Shown: piece after piece, positions 35,508 to 48,523 of the stretch
How positions within the stretch are numbered: the stretch's first letter is position 1
How the letters are laid out: each line of letters begins with the position of its first letter
NCBI RefSeq assembly: GCF_004799405.1
Contig: NZ_SSMW01000011.1
Coordinates: forward strand, 32,568 to 96,567
Origin: Bradyrhizobium sp.
GTDB taxonomy: Bacteria > Pseudomonadota > Alphaproteobacteria > Rhizobiales > Xanthobacteraceae
Direction of reading: 5' to 3'
DNA: 64,000 bases
Program-made: the position numbers and the translations under genes
Notes under the pieces: model-generated
The model's database searches: none
Told to the model about the DNA's origin: nothing
What the model saw: only the letters and a program-made list of their open reading frames with translations

Positions 35508-35700
35508 CGTGTATCCCCTCGTCGTTGAGTTGAAACACTCCTGGATTTCCCCCAGATATCGTTGGATGGGCGGCTTGTGACAGCAAACAGTTCCATCCCG
35601 ACTAATGCACGCGATAATATTCAAGCATAATCTGTGCCAAAATAGACACGATTCGCATCGCATTGCGGAGTTCTCCCCGCAATCCTAAGGTGATCGCGCG

Positions 35701-37530
35701 ATGTTCGAAGCCCAATTCCAGACATTCGAGGAGCCCGAAGGCGGCGTCGCACTGACGGCGCGGCTATCGGCCTTTCGCGAGGAACTGGCGCGCCGCAAGC
35801 TGACCGGATTCGTGATTCCCCGCGCCGATCAGCAACAAAACGAATATGTGGCACCCTCCGAAGAGCGGCTGGCGTGGCTCACCGGCTTCACCGGATCCGC
35901 CGGGCTCGCCATCGTGCTGAGCCAGCAGGCCGCGGTATTCGTCGACGGCCGCTACACGCTGCAGGCGGCCAAACAGGTCGATCACAAAGCCTGGAGCGTC
36001 GAGCCGCTGATCGATCCGCCGCCGGAAACCTGGCTGACCAAGCACCTTAATGCCGGCGATCGCCTCGGATTTGATCCGTGGCTGCACACTTCGGCGGCAG
36101 CCGAGCGGCTGGCCGCGGCCTGCGCCAAGGCCAGTGCGGAACTGGTCGCGGTCGACGGCAATCCCCTTGATTCGGTGTGGACCGAGCGCCCGCCGCCGCC
36201 GCTTGGCCCGGTCGCTGTTCACGGCAAGCAATTTGCCGGCGAGACGGAGTCCGACAAGCTCCGGCGTATCCGTCTTGAGATCACCAGGCTCGGCGCCGAT
36301 GCGCTGGTGCTGTCGGATTCGCACGCGGTGGCCTGGACCTTCAACATCCGCGGCGCCGACGTTTCGCACACGCCGCTGCCGCTGTCCTATGCGCTGGTGC
36401 CGAAGGACGGCCGTCCCACGGTGTTCATCGATCACCGCAAACTCTCCAACAGCGCCCGCGACCATCTCGAGCAATCCGCCGATGTCGAGGAACCGGACGC
36501 GCTGACGCCGAAACTCGCCGAATTGGCGCAACGCGGCGCGTCGATTGCGCTCGACAACGCGACCGCCGCCGATGCGTTGAGCCGCCTGATCAATGCCGCC
36601 GGCGGCAAGGCGGCGCGCGGCAACGATCCTGTCAGCCTGCTCAAAGCCGTCAAGAACGCGACCGAGATCGAGGGCACGCGGACGGCGCATCGGCGCGATG
36701 CGGTGGCGCTGGCGCGGTTTCTCGCCTGGATCGACCGCGAAGCGCCGTCGGGCGCGCTGACCGAGATCGACACCGTCGAGGCGCTGGAAACCTTCCGCCG
36801 CGAAACCGGCGCGCTGAAGGATGTGTCGTTCCCGACCATCGCCGGCACCGGGCCGAACGGCGCCATCGTGCATTACCGCGTCACCCGCAAGACCAACCGG
36901 CGGATCGCGCCGGGCGATCTCCTGCTGATCGATTCCGGCGCGCAATACGAAGACGGCACCACCGACGTCACCCGCACCATCGCGATCGGCGCGCCGACCA
37001 TGGAGATGTGCGACCGCTTTACCCGCGTGCTGCGCGGGCACATCGCGATTGCGCGCGCGGTATTTCCCGACGGCACCACCGGCGCGCAACTCGACTCGCT
37101 GGCGCGGCAATTCCTGTGGCAGGCCGGCCTCGATTTCGATCACGGCACCGGCCACGGCGTCGGCAGCTACCTCTCGGTGCATGAAGGCCCGGCGCGGATT
37201 TCCAAGCTCGGCACCACGCCGCTCAAGCGCGGCATGATCCTGTCCAACGAACCCGGCTACTACAAGACCGACGCGTTCGGAATCCGGATCGAGAATCTCG
37301 AGCTGGTGATCGGGACCGAGATTGCCGGCGCGGAGAAGCCGGTCAACGCCTTCGAGACACTGACGCTGGCGCCGATCGATCGGCGGCTGGTCGACCTCAA
37401 CATGCTGAGCGGAGACGAACTCGACTGGCTCAACGATTACCACGCCCGCGTGCGCCACAAGGTTCGCCCGCATGTCGACGAAGCGACGAAAGTGTGGCTC
37501 GACGCTGCGACCGAGGTGCTGTCGCTGTAA
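35701..37530 (+). CDS. Aminopeptidase P family (Xaa-Pro) metallopeptidase
   Basis: A 609-residue M24B peptidase, of the large, three-domain eukaryote-like type. It removes N-terminal residues that precede proline. The two N-terminal creatinase-like domains cover about residues 1-315. The C-terminal pita-bread domain shows the five metal ligands: the two Asp in LLIDSGAQYEDGTTDVTRT (about 407-425), His in HGTGHGVGSYLSVHEG, Glu in SNEPGYY and Glu in RIENLELV. The gene begins at the ATG at 35701; a hairpin ATTGCGG/CCGCAAT (35662-35683) lies 17 bases upstream in its leader. It is convergent with ligA across a palindromic element. Confidence 0.92.
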   Translation: MFEAQFQTFEEPEGGVALTARLSAFREELARRKLTGFVIPRADQQQNEYVAPSEERLAWLTGFTGSAGLAIVLSQQAAVFVDGRYTLQAAKQVDHKAWSVEPLIDPPPETWLTKHLNAGDRLGFDPWLHTSAAAERLAAACAKASAELVAVDGNPLDSVWTERPPPPLGPVAVHGKQFAGETESDKLRRIRLEITRLGADALVLSDSHAVAWTFNIRGADVSHTPLPLSYALVPKDGRPTVFIDHRKLSNSARDHLEQSADVEEPDALTPKLAELAQRGASIALDNATAADALSRLINAAGGKAARGNDPVSLLKAVKNATEIEGTRTAHRRDAVALARFLAWIDREAPSGALTEIDTVEALETFRRETGALKDVSFPTIAGTGPNGAIVHYRVTRKTNRRIAPGDLLLIDSGAQYEDGTTDVTRTIAIGAPTMEMCDRFTRVLRGHIAIARAVFPDGTTGAQLDSLARQFLWQAGLDFDHGTGHGVGSYLSVHEGPARISKLGTTPLKRGMILSNEPGYYKTDAFGIRIENLELVIGTEIAGAEKPVNAFETLTLAPIDRRLVDLNMLSGDELDWLNDYHARVRHKVRPHVDEATKVWLDAATEVLSL

Positions 37531-37577
37531 AACTCGCAGCCGTGTCAAAGGGACGAAGGCGCTGCACCAAAGATAGT

Positions 37578-37680
37578 CGTCATACCCCGCGAAAGCGGGG
37601 TATCCAGTACGCCGCAGCTTCTCGATTCAATCACAACCGCCTCTGGAATACTGGATCACCCGCTTTCGCGGGTGATGACA
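37578..37680. repeat. Large palindromic repeat (ACCCCGC/GCGGGT family)
   Basis: Two facing hairpin arms, GTCATACCCCGCGAAAGCGG at the left and CCGCTTTCGCGGGTGATGAC at the right, each flanked on the inside by TCCAGTA and TACTGGAT, with a 36-base centre. The whole unit of about 100 bases is an inverted repeat lying between the convergent aminopeptidase and ligA genes, where it may act as a two-way terminator. Confidence 0.85.
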
Positions 37681-37705
37681 TCAGTATAGTGGCGGTGAGC
37701 GCACC

Positions 37706-41529
<3,824 letters not shown>

Positions 41530-41541
41530 GCGAGACGATTC

Positions 41542-42450
41542 CTAACCGAGACCGATTTTCTTGAAGGCCCTGGAGATATAGGAACCGGTGTTCTCGCTCG
41601 GCTCGAGACCGCCGGACTTTACAAGATTATAGGCGTCCTTGTACCAGCGGCTGTCAGGAAAATTATGCCCGAGCACGGCAGCGGCGGTCTGCGCCTCGCT
41701 GACGATACCGATCGCCATATAGGCCTCGGTCAGCCGGGCCAGCGCTTCCTCGACATGCCGGGTGGTCTGATACTGGGTCACCACGGTCTTGAAACGGTTG
41801 ATCGCGGCGGTGTAGTCGCGCTTTTGCATGTAATAGCGGCCGATATTCATCTCGCGGCCCGCGAGCTGGTCGCGCGCGCCTTCGAGCTTGGCCTTGGCGC
41901 TGTTGGCATATTCCGACGTCGGATATTTGCGGACCACTTCTTCCAGCGCGGCGATCGCCTTCTCGGTGCGGCCCTGATCGCGGGAGGTGTCCGGTATTTG
42001 ATCGTAATGCGAGGCCGCGATGAGATATTGGGCGTAGGCGGCGTCGGGGCTGCCGGGGTGCAGGGTAACGTAACGGGTCGCGGCGCCGATGCAGCTATCA
42101 TAGTCGCCGGCGTTGTAAAAGGCGTAGGCCGACATCAGCAGCGACTTGCGCGCCCAGTCGGAATAAGGATGCTGGCGGTCGACTTCCTCGAACTTCTTGG
42201 AGGCCGCCTTCGGATCCTGTTTTTGATTCATCAGGTACAAGCCCTCATTGTAGAGCTTGTCCGCGGGCTCCTCGACGAAGGTATCGTCCTTGGCGAAGAA
42301 CTTGTCCCACAACGCGCCGGTGCCGCATCCGCCCAGGGGAATCGCCAGCACGGCGAGAGCCACGGCCAGACGCAACTGCCGGCCAACCCGGCTGCCACCA
42401 GCGTCGGCCGATGGTTTGGTCAGTTCAAGCGTCATACGCGGTGCCGACAT
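41542..42450 (-). CDS. bamD: Outer-membrane assembly lipoprotein BamD (ComL)
   Basis: Part of the BAM complex that inserts beta-barrel proteins in the outer membrane. The 302-residue precursor has a basic N-terminus and a lipoprotein signal, LAVLAIPLGGCG, with lipidated Cys42. TPR-like repeats fill residues of about 65-260: LYNEGLYLMNQKQDPKAASKKFEEVDRQHPYSDWARKSLLMSAYAFYNAGDYDSCIG is quoted here only by its ends, LYNEGLYLM and AFYNAGDYDS. It is read from its own 299-base upstream region, which holds a GTTAACC motif at 42576-42582, and runs on into recN and ligA. Confidence 0.94.
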   Translation of the reverse strand: MSAPRMTLELTKPSADAGGSRVGRQLRLAVALAVLAIPLGGCGTGALWDKFFAKDDTFVEEPADKLYNEGLYLMNQKQDPKAASKKFEEVDRQHPYSDWARKSLLMSAYAFYNAGDYDSCIGAATRYVTLHPGSPDAAYAQYLIAASHYDQIPDTSRDQGRTEKAIAALEEVVRKYPTSEYANSAKAKLEGARDQLAGREMNIGRYYMQKRDYTAAINRFKTVVTQYQTTRHVEEALARLTEAYMAIGIVSEAQTAAAVLGHNFPDSRWYKDAYNLVKSGGLEPSENTGSYISRAFKKIGLG

Positions 42451-42749
42451 GAGTTAAGACCTGACGCTTGTGAAGGAGTGTCCGCCGCAACATCCCGGAA
42501 GCGGCCATCAAGGTAAATGCTGCCGTGCCCGTAGCCTGTTGTCCTGCCGCGGGCCTGTTTATCCGAAAAACATCCGTTAACCAACCGAATACGCAGGCAT
42601 TTCGCCCGGATTAAGGCGGCTGGAATGGATTGCGGCCGATCATGGTTAGCGCGGTAAATCGGTGACCAAGTGGGGACCGGCGATGCTGGAACGAGGTTCG
42701 GGAACCCGCGAGATGTCGAAAAGACAGTCGAAAACGTCGAAAAGAACGC

Positions 42750-43709
42750 TCAGGAAACGTCGGGACCGTAAGCCGGGGCGACCATGCCGCCCACCATCCC
42801 GCTTCCGACTTCGGCGTAACCGCGCGACCGGCGCGCCGTCTCGGCCTCTACCACCCGCCAGGCGCTGCGATCAGCCATCAGGGCGATCAGCACCGCATGG
42901 TTGAGCTTGTGGCCGCCGCGCACCGAGCGATAGGCGCCGAGCAGGGGCAGGCCCGCCAGCGCGAGATCGCCGATAACGTCGAGAACTTTATGGCGCACGC
43001 ATTCGTCGGTGTAGCGCAGCCCCTCGGTGTTGAGCAGGCGGGTTTCGTCGAACACCACCGAATTCTCGAACGACGCTCCCAGCGCAAAACCGGCGCTCCA
43101 GAGCCGCGCGACATCATTCATGCAGCCAAAGGTCCGGGCGCGGCAAATCTCGCGGCGGAAGCGTTCGGGGCTGAGATCGAGCACATAGTCCTGACGGCCG
43201 ATCACCGGATTGGTGAAGTCGATTTCGACCTGGGCGCGGAAGCCAGCCGCATGGGGCCGCAACTCACCGAACGAATCGCCCATCGCGACCTGCACCGGCC
43301 TCAGCACCTGGATGAAGCGGCGCGTCGCCGACTGCGTGAAAATACCGGCCTGATCGATCGCGGCGACGAAAGCCGCGGCGCTGCCGTCCATGATCGGAAC
43401 TTCCGGGCCATCGACTTCGATGGTGGCATTGTCGACGCCCATGCCCCGCAAGGCGGCAAGCACATGCTCGGCGGTGGACACCAGTGGCCCTTCACGGTCG
43501 CCCAGCACGGTGGCGAATTCGGTGGCGATCACGGCTTGCGCCGTGGCCTGAACTTCACGGTCGCAGCCATCGAGGCCGGTACGGACAAAAATAAAACCTG
43601 CATCTACAGGTGCAGGTCCAAGGGTAAGGGTTACGGGTAGACCGGAATGAACGCCGACGCCCGTCACGGCGGCTTGCGACCGAAGCGTTGTCTGCCGGCT
43701 AAATTTCAT
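42750..43709 (-). CDS. lpxC: UDP-3-O-acyl-N-acetylglucosamine deacetylase
   Basis: Catalyses the first committed step of lipid A synthesis. The 319-residue protein keeps the zinc ligands His82 (STAEHVLAAL), His240 and Asp244 (CVRHKVLDVIGDLAL), and the catalytic His267 in GGHKLNHAV. The usual Glu81 is next to His82. The start at 43709 (MKFSRQTTL) matches the family; an in-frame ATG 15 bases upstream is less likely. It lies downstream of ftsZ but is separated from it by 354 bases and a terminator, so it has its own promoter, and it ends beside three GTCGAAAA repeats. Confidence 0.96.
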   Translation of the reverse strand: MKFSRQTTLRSQAAVTGVGVHSGLPVTLTLGPAPVDAGFIFVRTGLDGCDREVQATAQAVIATEFATVLGDREGPLVSTAEHVLAALRGMGVDNATIEVDGPEVPIMDGSAAAFVAAIDQAGIFTQSATRRFIQVLRPVQVAMGDSFGELRPHAAGFRAQVEIDFTNPVIGRQDYVLDLSPERFRREICRARTFGCMNDVARLWSAGFALGASFENSVVFDETRLLNTEGLRYTDECVRHKVLDVIGDLALAGLPLLGAYRSVRGGHKLNHAVLIALMADRSAWRVVEAETARRSRGYAEVGSGMVGGMVAPAYGPDVS

Positions 43710-44010
43710 TCGAAGCCCGCCCACTACTGACTTACCGACGAGAACAAACCAACCGAATTGCCCGCGGTGATTCGTCTTTTAGGTATCCCCAAGTCACGGC
43801 GGAACATATCACTGCCCCAAAGAGCGCCAACTCACGCTTCTTTACCGATTGTTACCCCATCTCGGCCGTATTCACGCCAAAGGTTAACCAAATTGCGCCA
43901 TGCATGAGGTCAACCCCCGAGCTGCCATTTCACCATGAAATACATAATTAATCATTTAATATCAGCTGCTTGGTGAATGCGCGGAGATACCGTGAAGCAG
44001 CAAAAACAAA
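43710..44010. other. lpxC upstream region
   Basis: This gene-free stretch lies between the ftsZ terminator and the lpxC start. It contains the motif GGTTAACC (43883-43890), a half-site of the kind used by CtrA, and an AT-rich segment ATAATTAATCATTTAATATC (about 43945-43964) unlike the GC-rich surroundings. It probably contains the lpxC promoter; the exact start is not fixed. Confidence 0.45.
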
Positions 44011-44035
44011 GGTCCCGGCTCACCCAGCCGGGACC
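44011..44035 (-). terminator. Intrinsic terminator after ftsZ
   Basis: A perfect 10-bp stem, GGTCCCGGCT and AGCCGGGACC, with a 5-base loop CACCC. Read on the minus strand it is 29 bases past the ftsZ stop codon and is followed by a T-rich stretch TTTGTTTTTG. TTTTCC on the other side makes it possibly usable from both directions. It marks the end of the dcw operon. Confidence 0.85.
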
Positions 44036-44063
44036 TTTTCCGTCGCCAGAATTGTAACAAGTT

Positions 44064-45842
44064 TCAGTTGGCCTTCCGGCGCAGGAAGGCCGGGATATCA
44101 AGATGGTCGTCGCCCTGTGGCGTTGATGCAACAGATGCGGGGCGGCCGTGGGCATCCAATCCCTGGGGAGCCGGCCGGCGGGCGTATTCGGATACCGGAT
44201 CGTGGGCCGCGATCTGCTGCGCGACCGACCGTTGCGGCTTCCGCTCGGGGAGCGGCGGCATCGGCGGCATCGCCGGACCCGAGGCGCGGGCCGAAATCGG
44301 CGGCTCGGTCTCTTCGTCGCGGCGGCCGAGGCCGACATTGGCGAGGCGCTGCAGCAGCGACATCCGGGTCTTTTGCGGATGCTCGTCCTCGACTTCGCCG
44401 CGGGCCTGCCGGATTTCGGCCTGCGCCGGCATCGGCAGGTCTTCGAATTTCGGCATTCTGGGCGTGCGAACCGGCGGACGCTCCGGGGCTTGCGGGATGA
44501 AGGTCTCCGGCGTCACGGGCTGATTCGCCTCGACACGGGCGACATCATGATCCGGGAACAATGACGGTTTCTGCGCAATCGGGCGAACCGTGACGTCGCC
44601 ATAGGACGCAGGCTGCAACGGGGCTGCCGCTGCCGAGGCCTCCGGGGCGACCGCCGCGGCGATTGCCGCCAGCGCCGCACGTTCGATGCTGCCTGCGCGC
44701 GGGGGCGCCGCGGGGGCTGCATGCGCCGCCGGCGCTTCGGCCTTCTGGACGCGCTCGGTAATACGCTGATTGTCGGCGCGCAGCCGTGCCGTCAAGTCGG
44801 CCAGGCGGTTGTCGGGCGTGGCCGTCGAAGCCACGGCGTGGGTCAGGGATGGCGTCGCCGCACTGCGCGTGAGTTGCGCCGGTTCGATGCCGGTGGCAAC
44901 CACGGAAACGCGGATCACGCCATCGAGGGTCTCGTCGAAGGTGGCGCCGACGATAATGTTGGCGTCCTGGTCGACTTCCTCGCGAATCCGGGTTGCAGCT
45001 TCGTCGACCTCGAACAGCGTCAGATCCTTGCCGCCGGTGATCGAGATCAACAGGCCGCGGGCGCCCTTCATCGAGGAATCGTCGATCAGCGGATTGGCAA
45101 TCGCGGCCTCGGCCGCGGTCAATGCACGCTTGTCGCCCGAAGCTTCGCCGGTGCCCATCATCGCCTTGCCCATTTCGCGCATCACGGCGCGAACGTCGGC
45201 GAAGTCGAGATTGATCAGGCCTTCCTTGACCATCAGATCGGTGATGCAGGCGACGCCCGAATACAGCACCTGGTCGGCCATCGCAAAGGCGTCGGCGAAG
45301 GTGGTCTTTTCATTGGCGACCCGGAACAGGTTCTGGTTCGGAATGATCAGCAGCGTGTCGACCACCTTGTGGAGTTCGACGATGCCGGACTCGGCGGTGC
45401 GCATGCGGCGCTGGCCTTCGAAATGGAACGGCTTGGTGACGACGCCGACGGTGAGAATGCCCATGTCGCGCGCGGTCTTGGCTATCACGGGGGCAGCCCC
45501 CGTGCCGGTGCCGCCGCCCATGCCGGCGGTGACGAACACCATGTTGGCGCCGGTGAGATGGTCGCGGATTTCGTCGATGACCTCCTGCGCGGCGGCAGCG
45601 CCGACATCGGGCTGCGAACCGGCGCCGAGGCCTTGCGTCACCTGCGTGCCCATCTGCACGATGCGCTGCGCCTTGGACATGGTGAGCGCCTGCGCGTCGG
45701 TGTTGGCGACGACGAAATCGACACCCTGCAGTCCGGCGGTGATCATGTTGTTGACGGCATTGCCGCCCGCTCCGCCGACGCCGAATACGGTGATCCGCGG
45801 CTTCAACTCGCGAATGTCAGGGACGTTGAGATTGATGGTCAT
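44064..45842 (-). CDS. ftsZ: Cell division GTPase FtsZ
   Basis: Tubulin homologue that forms the Z ring. The GTP-binding tubulin signature GGGTGTG is at 109-115, with NTDAQAL (47-53) and [13 protein letters not shown] for the T7/synergy loop region. At 592 residues it is much longer than the 380-400 of most FtsZ because of a disordered Ala/Pro/Gln/Arg-rich linker (about 320-575), a known feature of Rhizobiales. It ends in [11 protein letters not shown], the peptide that binds FtsA. It follows ftsA by 87 bases, leaving room for a promoter, and is followed by a terminator. Confidence 0.97.
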   Translation of the reverse strand: MTINLNVPDIRELKPRITVFGVGGAGGNAVNNMITAGLQGVDFVVANTDAQALTMSKAQRIVQMGTQVTQGLGAGSQPDVGAAAAQEVIDEIRDHLTGANMVFVTAGMGGGTGTGAAPVIAKTARDMGILTVGVVTKPFHFEGQRRMRTAESGIVELHKVVDTLLIIPNQNLFRVANEKTTFADAFAMADQVLYSGVACITDLMVKEGLINLDFADVRAVMREMGKAMMGTGEASGDKRALTAAEAAIANPLIDDSSMKGARGLLISITGGKDLTLFEVDEAATRIREEVDQDANIIVGATFDETLDGVIRVSVVATGIEPAQLTRSAATPSLTHAVASTATPDNRLADLTARLRADNQRITERVQKAEAPAAHAAPAAPPRAGSIERAALAAIAAAVAPEASAAAAPLQPASYGDVTVRPIAQKPSLFPDHDVARVEANQPVTPETFIPQAPERPPVRTPRMPKFEDLPMPAQAEIRQARGEVEDEHPQKTRMSLLQRLANVGLGRRDEETEPPISARASGPAMPPMPPLPERKPQRSVAQQIAAHDPVSEYARRPAPQGLDAHGRPASVASTPQGDDHLDIPAFLRRKAN

Positions 45843-45929
45843 GGTTGCCTCTCGATTACGCGCGCGTTGGTTCGCCCCGGCCGACGGCCGCGGGAGTTGG
45901 TGAAGTCGAAGGGTTGCGGAAAAGATTCA

Positions 45930-47252
45930 TCAGAAGCCCTCACGAAGCCATTGCCCGACTTTTCCGAAATAACCGTCAGTCCCTGTCCTGAGCTGCCGCG
46001 TATGCCGCGGTTCGACGTGTTCAAGATGAGCGTATTGCGGATAGACCAGCAGGCCCGAGGGGACCGCGAACGACGCGCTCTTCGCCTCATTGGGCAGCCG
46101 GCCGAAGCCGAGCGGACGGCCGATACGCACCGGCCGGCCGAGAATCTGGCTTGCAAGTTCGGGAACGCCGGTCAGCTGCGAGGCGCCGCCGCTCAAGACA
46201 ACCCGCGCCCGCGGCTCTGCCGCAAAGGGGGAGTCCGCGAGCCGGTCCCTGACCATTTCAAAAATCTCCTCGGCACGGTGCCGGACGATGCTCGCAATCG
46301 TGGCGCGTGAAACGATCTGCGGGGCATCCCGTTGGTTGTCGCCGGCGGTCGGCACGGACATCAACTCACGCGCGTCGGACCCGCCGGTCAGCACCGTGCC
46401 ATATAACGTCTTGATTCGCTCGGCATCCGCAATGCATGCGCCAAGGCCCCGCGCAAGGTCCATGGTGATGTGGTGCCCGCCGACCGCAAATCCGTCGGCA
46501 TGCACGAAGCGCCCGCCGGAATAGGTCGCGAGCGTCGTGGTGCCCGCACCCATCTCCACGATGGCCGCGCCGAGATCGGCTTCATCGTCGGTCAGCACCG
46601 ACAGGCCCGCCACATAGGGGCTTGCCGCCATGGCTTCGACGTTGAGATGACAGCGCTCGACCACCAGCATCAGGTTCCTGGCGACCGTCGCATCCGCGGT
46701 GACGACGTTCATGTCGACGCCAAACTTCCGCGCCACCATGCCTTTGGGATCGCGAATACCCTTGACGCCGTCGAGGGCGTAGCCGACCGGCAATGCATGG
46801 AGCACGGTGCGGCCCTCGCCGGTGGCGTGATGCATGCCGGTCGAGGTGACGCGGGTGACGTCGGCGGCCGTGACCGCGCCGCCCTTGATATCCGCCGCCG
46901 CTTCGACCAATTGGCCCCGCAACCTGCCGCCGGAGACCGACAGCAGGATCGATTCAACCCGGACCTTGGCCATGCGTTCGGCCAGCGCCACCGCGTGACG
47001 CACCGCCTGTTCGCATTCGGAAAGATCGACTACTGCGCCGGCCTTGACGCCGCGCGACTGGATCTGGCTGTAGCCGATCAGTTCGACGGCATGGCTGCGT
47101 CCGCGCAAGGCCTCGTTCGGCGGGCATGGCTTCAGCCGCGCGATCATGCAGGCGATCTTGCTGGTGCCGATGTCGAGCGACGCCACCAGCGCCGTGCGCT
47201 TTTGCGGCATCGGGCGCGTCTTCGGCGTCTGATGGCGATCGAGGCCGGTCAT
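45930..47252 (-). CDS. ftsA: Cell division protein FtsA
   Basis: Actin-like ATPase that tethers FtsZ to the membrane and recruits later division proteins. The 440-residue protein has the phosphate loop SLDIGTSKIACMIA (about 25-38), the SHS2 insert, ADLGAAIVEMGAGTTTLATYSGG (second phosphate loop, in part), VVLSGGASQLTGVPELA, and an amphipathic C-terminal membrane-binding helix YFGKVGQWLREGF. Its ATG overlaps the ftsQ stop by four bases. Confidence 0.96.
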   Translation of the reverse strand: MTGLDRHQTPKTRPMPQKRTALVASLDIGTSKIACMIARLKPCPPNEALRGRSHAVELIGYSQIQSRGVKAGAVVDLSECEQAVRHAVALAERMAKVRVESILLSVSGGRLRGQLVEAAADIKGGAVTAADVTRVTSTGMHHATGEGRTVLHALPVGYALDGVKGIRDPKGMVARKFGVDMNVVTADATVARNLMLVVERCHLNVEAMAASPYVAGLSVLTDDEADLGAAIVEMGAGTTTLATYSGGRFVHADGFAVGGHHITMDLARGLGACIADAERIKTLYGTVLTGGSDARELMSVPTAGDNQRDAPQIVSRATIASIVRHRAEEIFEMVRDRLADSPFAAEPRARVVLSGGASQLTGVPELASQILGRPVRIGRPLGFGRLPNEAKSASFAVPSGLLVYPQYAHLEHVEPRHTRQLRTGTDGYFGKVGQWLREGF

Positions 47253-48232
47253 GCGCTGCCGGCTTTCTTCGGTTTCTTGTCCTTGAACTGGTCTTCGCGG
47301 GCCTTGGCCGCGTCATCCGACAATTGCACCGTGAGCCGGTCCGGCAGACGCATATCGACGGCGACGATGTCGCGGGAGAACAACCAGTCTTCCTTGTCCA
47401 GCCTGCTCAATGTCGCCAGCGCGTTGCCGACGTCGTTTTCCGGCAGCCGGATATCGAGGCCATCCTTGAGCCGCAGGTTCCAGCGGCGCTCGCCGACGAA
47501 GACCGCGGCCTTGGTCAGGGCGCGCACCTGCGGATAGCGCGCGAGCAGCGCGAGGAAGTCCCTGGCGCGGGTCTCGGCACCCTTGCCGACCACCAGCGGC
47601 AGCGACATGAAACGGCGTGACACGTAAGGCTCAAGCACCGCACCGTCATCGGCGATCACCGACAGGCGGCCATCCTGCTGCCACAGCGCGAACGCCGAAC
47701 GTTCCGAAATATCGATCTGGAGCTGGCCGGGATAGAGTTTCAGCACCGTCGCCTCGGCGATCCAGGGATTGGCCTTCAGCTTGTCGCGTACCGCAGCGGC
47801 ATCCAGGAACAACAACGACGAGCGGCCGTTGACGCCGCCGATCGCCAGCACTTCATCCTGGGTCAGTTGCTTGCGGCCATTGATGGCGGTGGTCGTGATG
47901 CGAAATCCGGCGGAATTGGCCATAGCGTTTCGGGTGTCGCTCAAGGTCGAGATCAATGCATCGAGGTGACCGCCCTTCACGACCCCGAAGGCGGCGCTCG
48001 CAAGCAGCATCAGCACGGTGGCGGCGACACCGAAGCGGTTCGGCAGATAACGCTCAAGCAGCTCGATCAGCCGGTGTGGAGATTGGTCGCGCTCCAGGCG
48101 ATGCCGGGCGGGCGCGCGATCAAAGCCCAGCCGCTCGCGCAACAATGCGGCCGCGCCAATAGCGGCCGCCTTCAGGTCAGCTTGGGGCCCCGGCGATCTC
48201 AGCGATCGAGCGAGGCGTCCTGCACCATCCAT
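47249..48232 (-). CDS. ftsQ: Cell division protein FtsQ
   Basis: Single-pass membrane protein of the septal complex, bridging early and late divisome parts. The 327-residue protein has a cytoplasmic part of about 70 residues, a transmembrane helix near FGVAATVLMLLASAAFGVVKG (about 67-87), the POTRA domain (DEVLAIGGVNGRSSLLFLDAAAVRDKLKANPWI in part, about 125-160), and the FtsQ beta domain (DDGAVLEPYVSRRFMSLPLVVG in part). It is preceded by 291 gene-free bases, so it probably has its own promoter. It ends in Lys/Glu-rich KDKKPKKAGSA. Confidence 0.95.
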   Translation of the reverse strand: MDGAGRLARSLRSPGPQADLKAAAIGAAALLRERLGFDRAPARHRLERDQSPHRLIELLERYLPNRFGVAATVLMLLASAAFGVVKGGHLDALISTLSDTRNAMANSAGFRITTTAINGRKQLTQDEVLAIGGVNGRSSLLFLDAAAVRDKLKANPWIAEATVLKLYPGQLQIDISERSAFALWQQDGRLSVIADDGAVLEPYVSRRFMSLPLVVGKGAETRARDFLALLARYPQVRALTKAAVFVGERRWNLRLKDGLDIRLPENDVGNALATLSRLDKEDWLFSRDIVAVDMRLPDRLTVQLSDDAAKAREDQFKDKKPKKAGSA

Positions 48233-48523
48233 TGCACGAGCTCGTCAAATGTTACGCCCGCAAAACTTGCGAGTTCCGGCACACATGACGCCCTGGTCCT
48301 CGATGCGGTCGTCGAAGCGGAAATCCGCAACAGCTCACGCCCCCGGCAGCCAGGCGCCACATGCGCCTCCAGCGTTAACCTTCGGACTTCCTGGTAAACA
48401 AAGGGTAAAATAGGCGAAGGATGGACGCGATTTGGTCCGCTTTCTGAGTGGTTTACCCTGTAATCGCTGGGATTTTAGCGATTTGGCGGTTCACGTCCCC
48501 CGAGCGGGCGGGCTCCCGGCCGG

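Noticed and set aside
37578..37680. CRISPR-like repeat
   Set aside because: It is one inverted repeat with unequal arms, not direct repeats with spacers.
48462..48483. Terminator after ddl (AATCGCT/AGCGATT hairpin)
   Set aside because: The 7-bp stem is weak and no T-rich run follows it on the minus strand; it may still be a leader hairpin.
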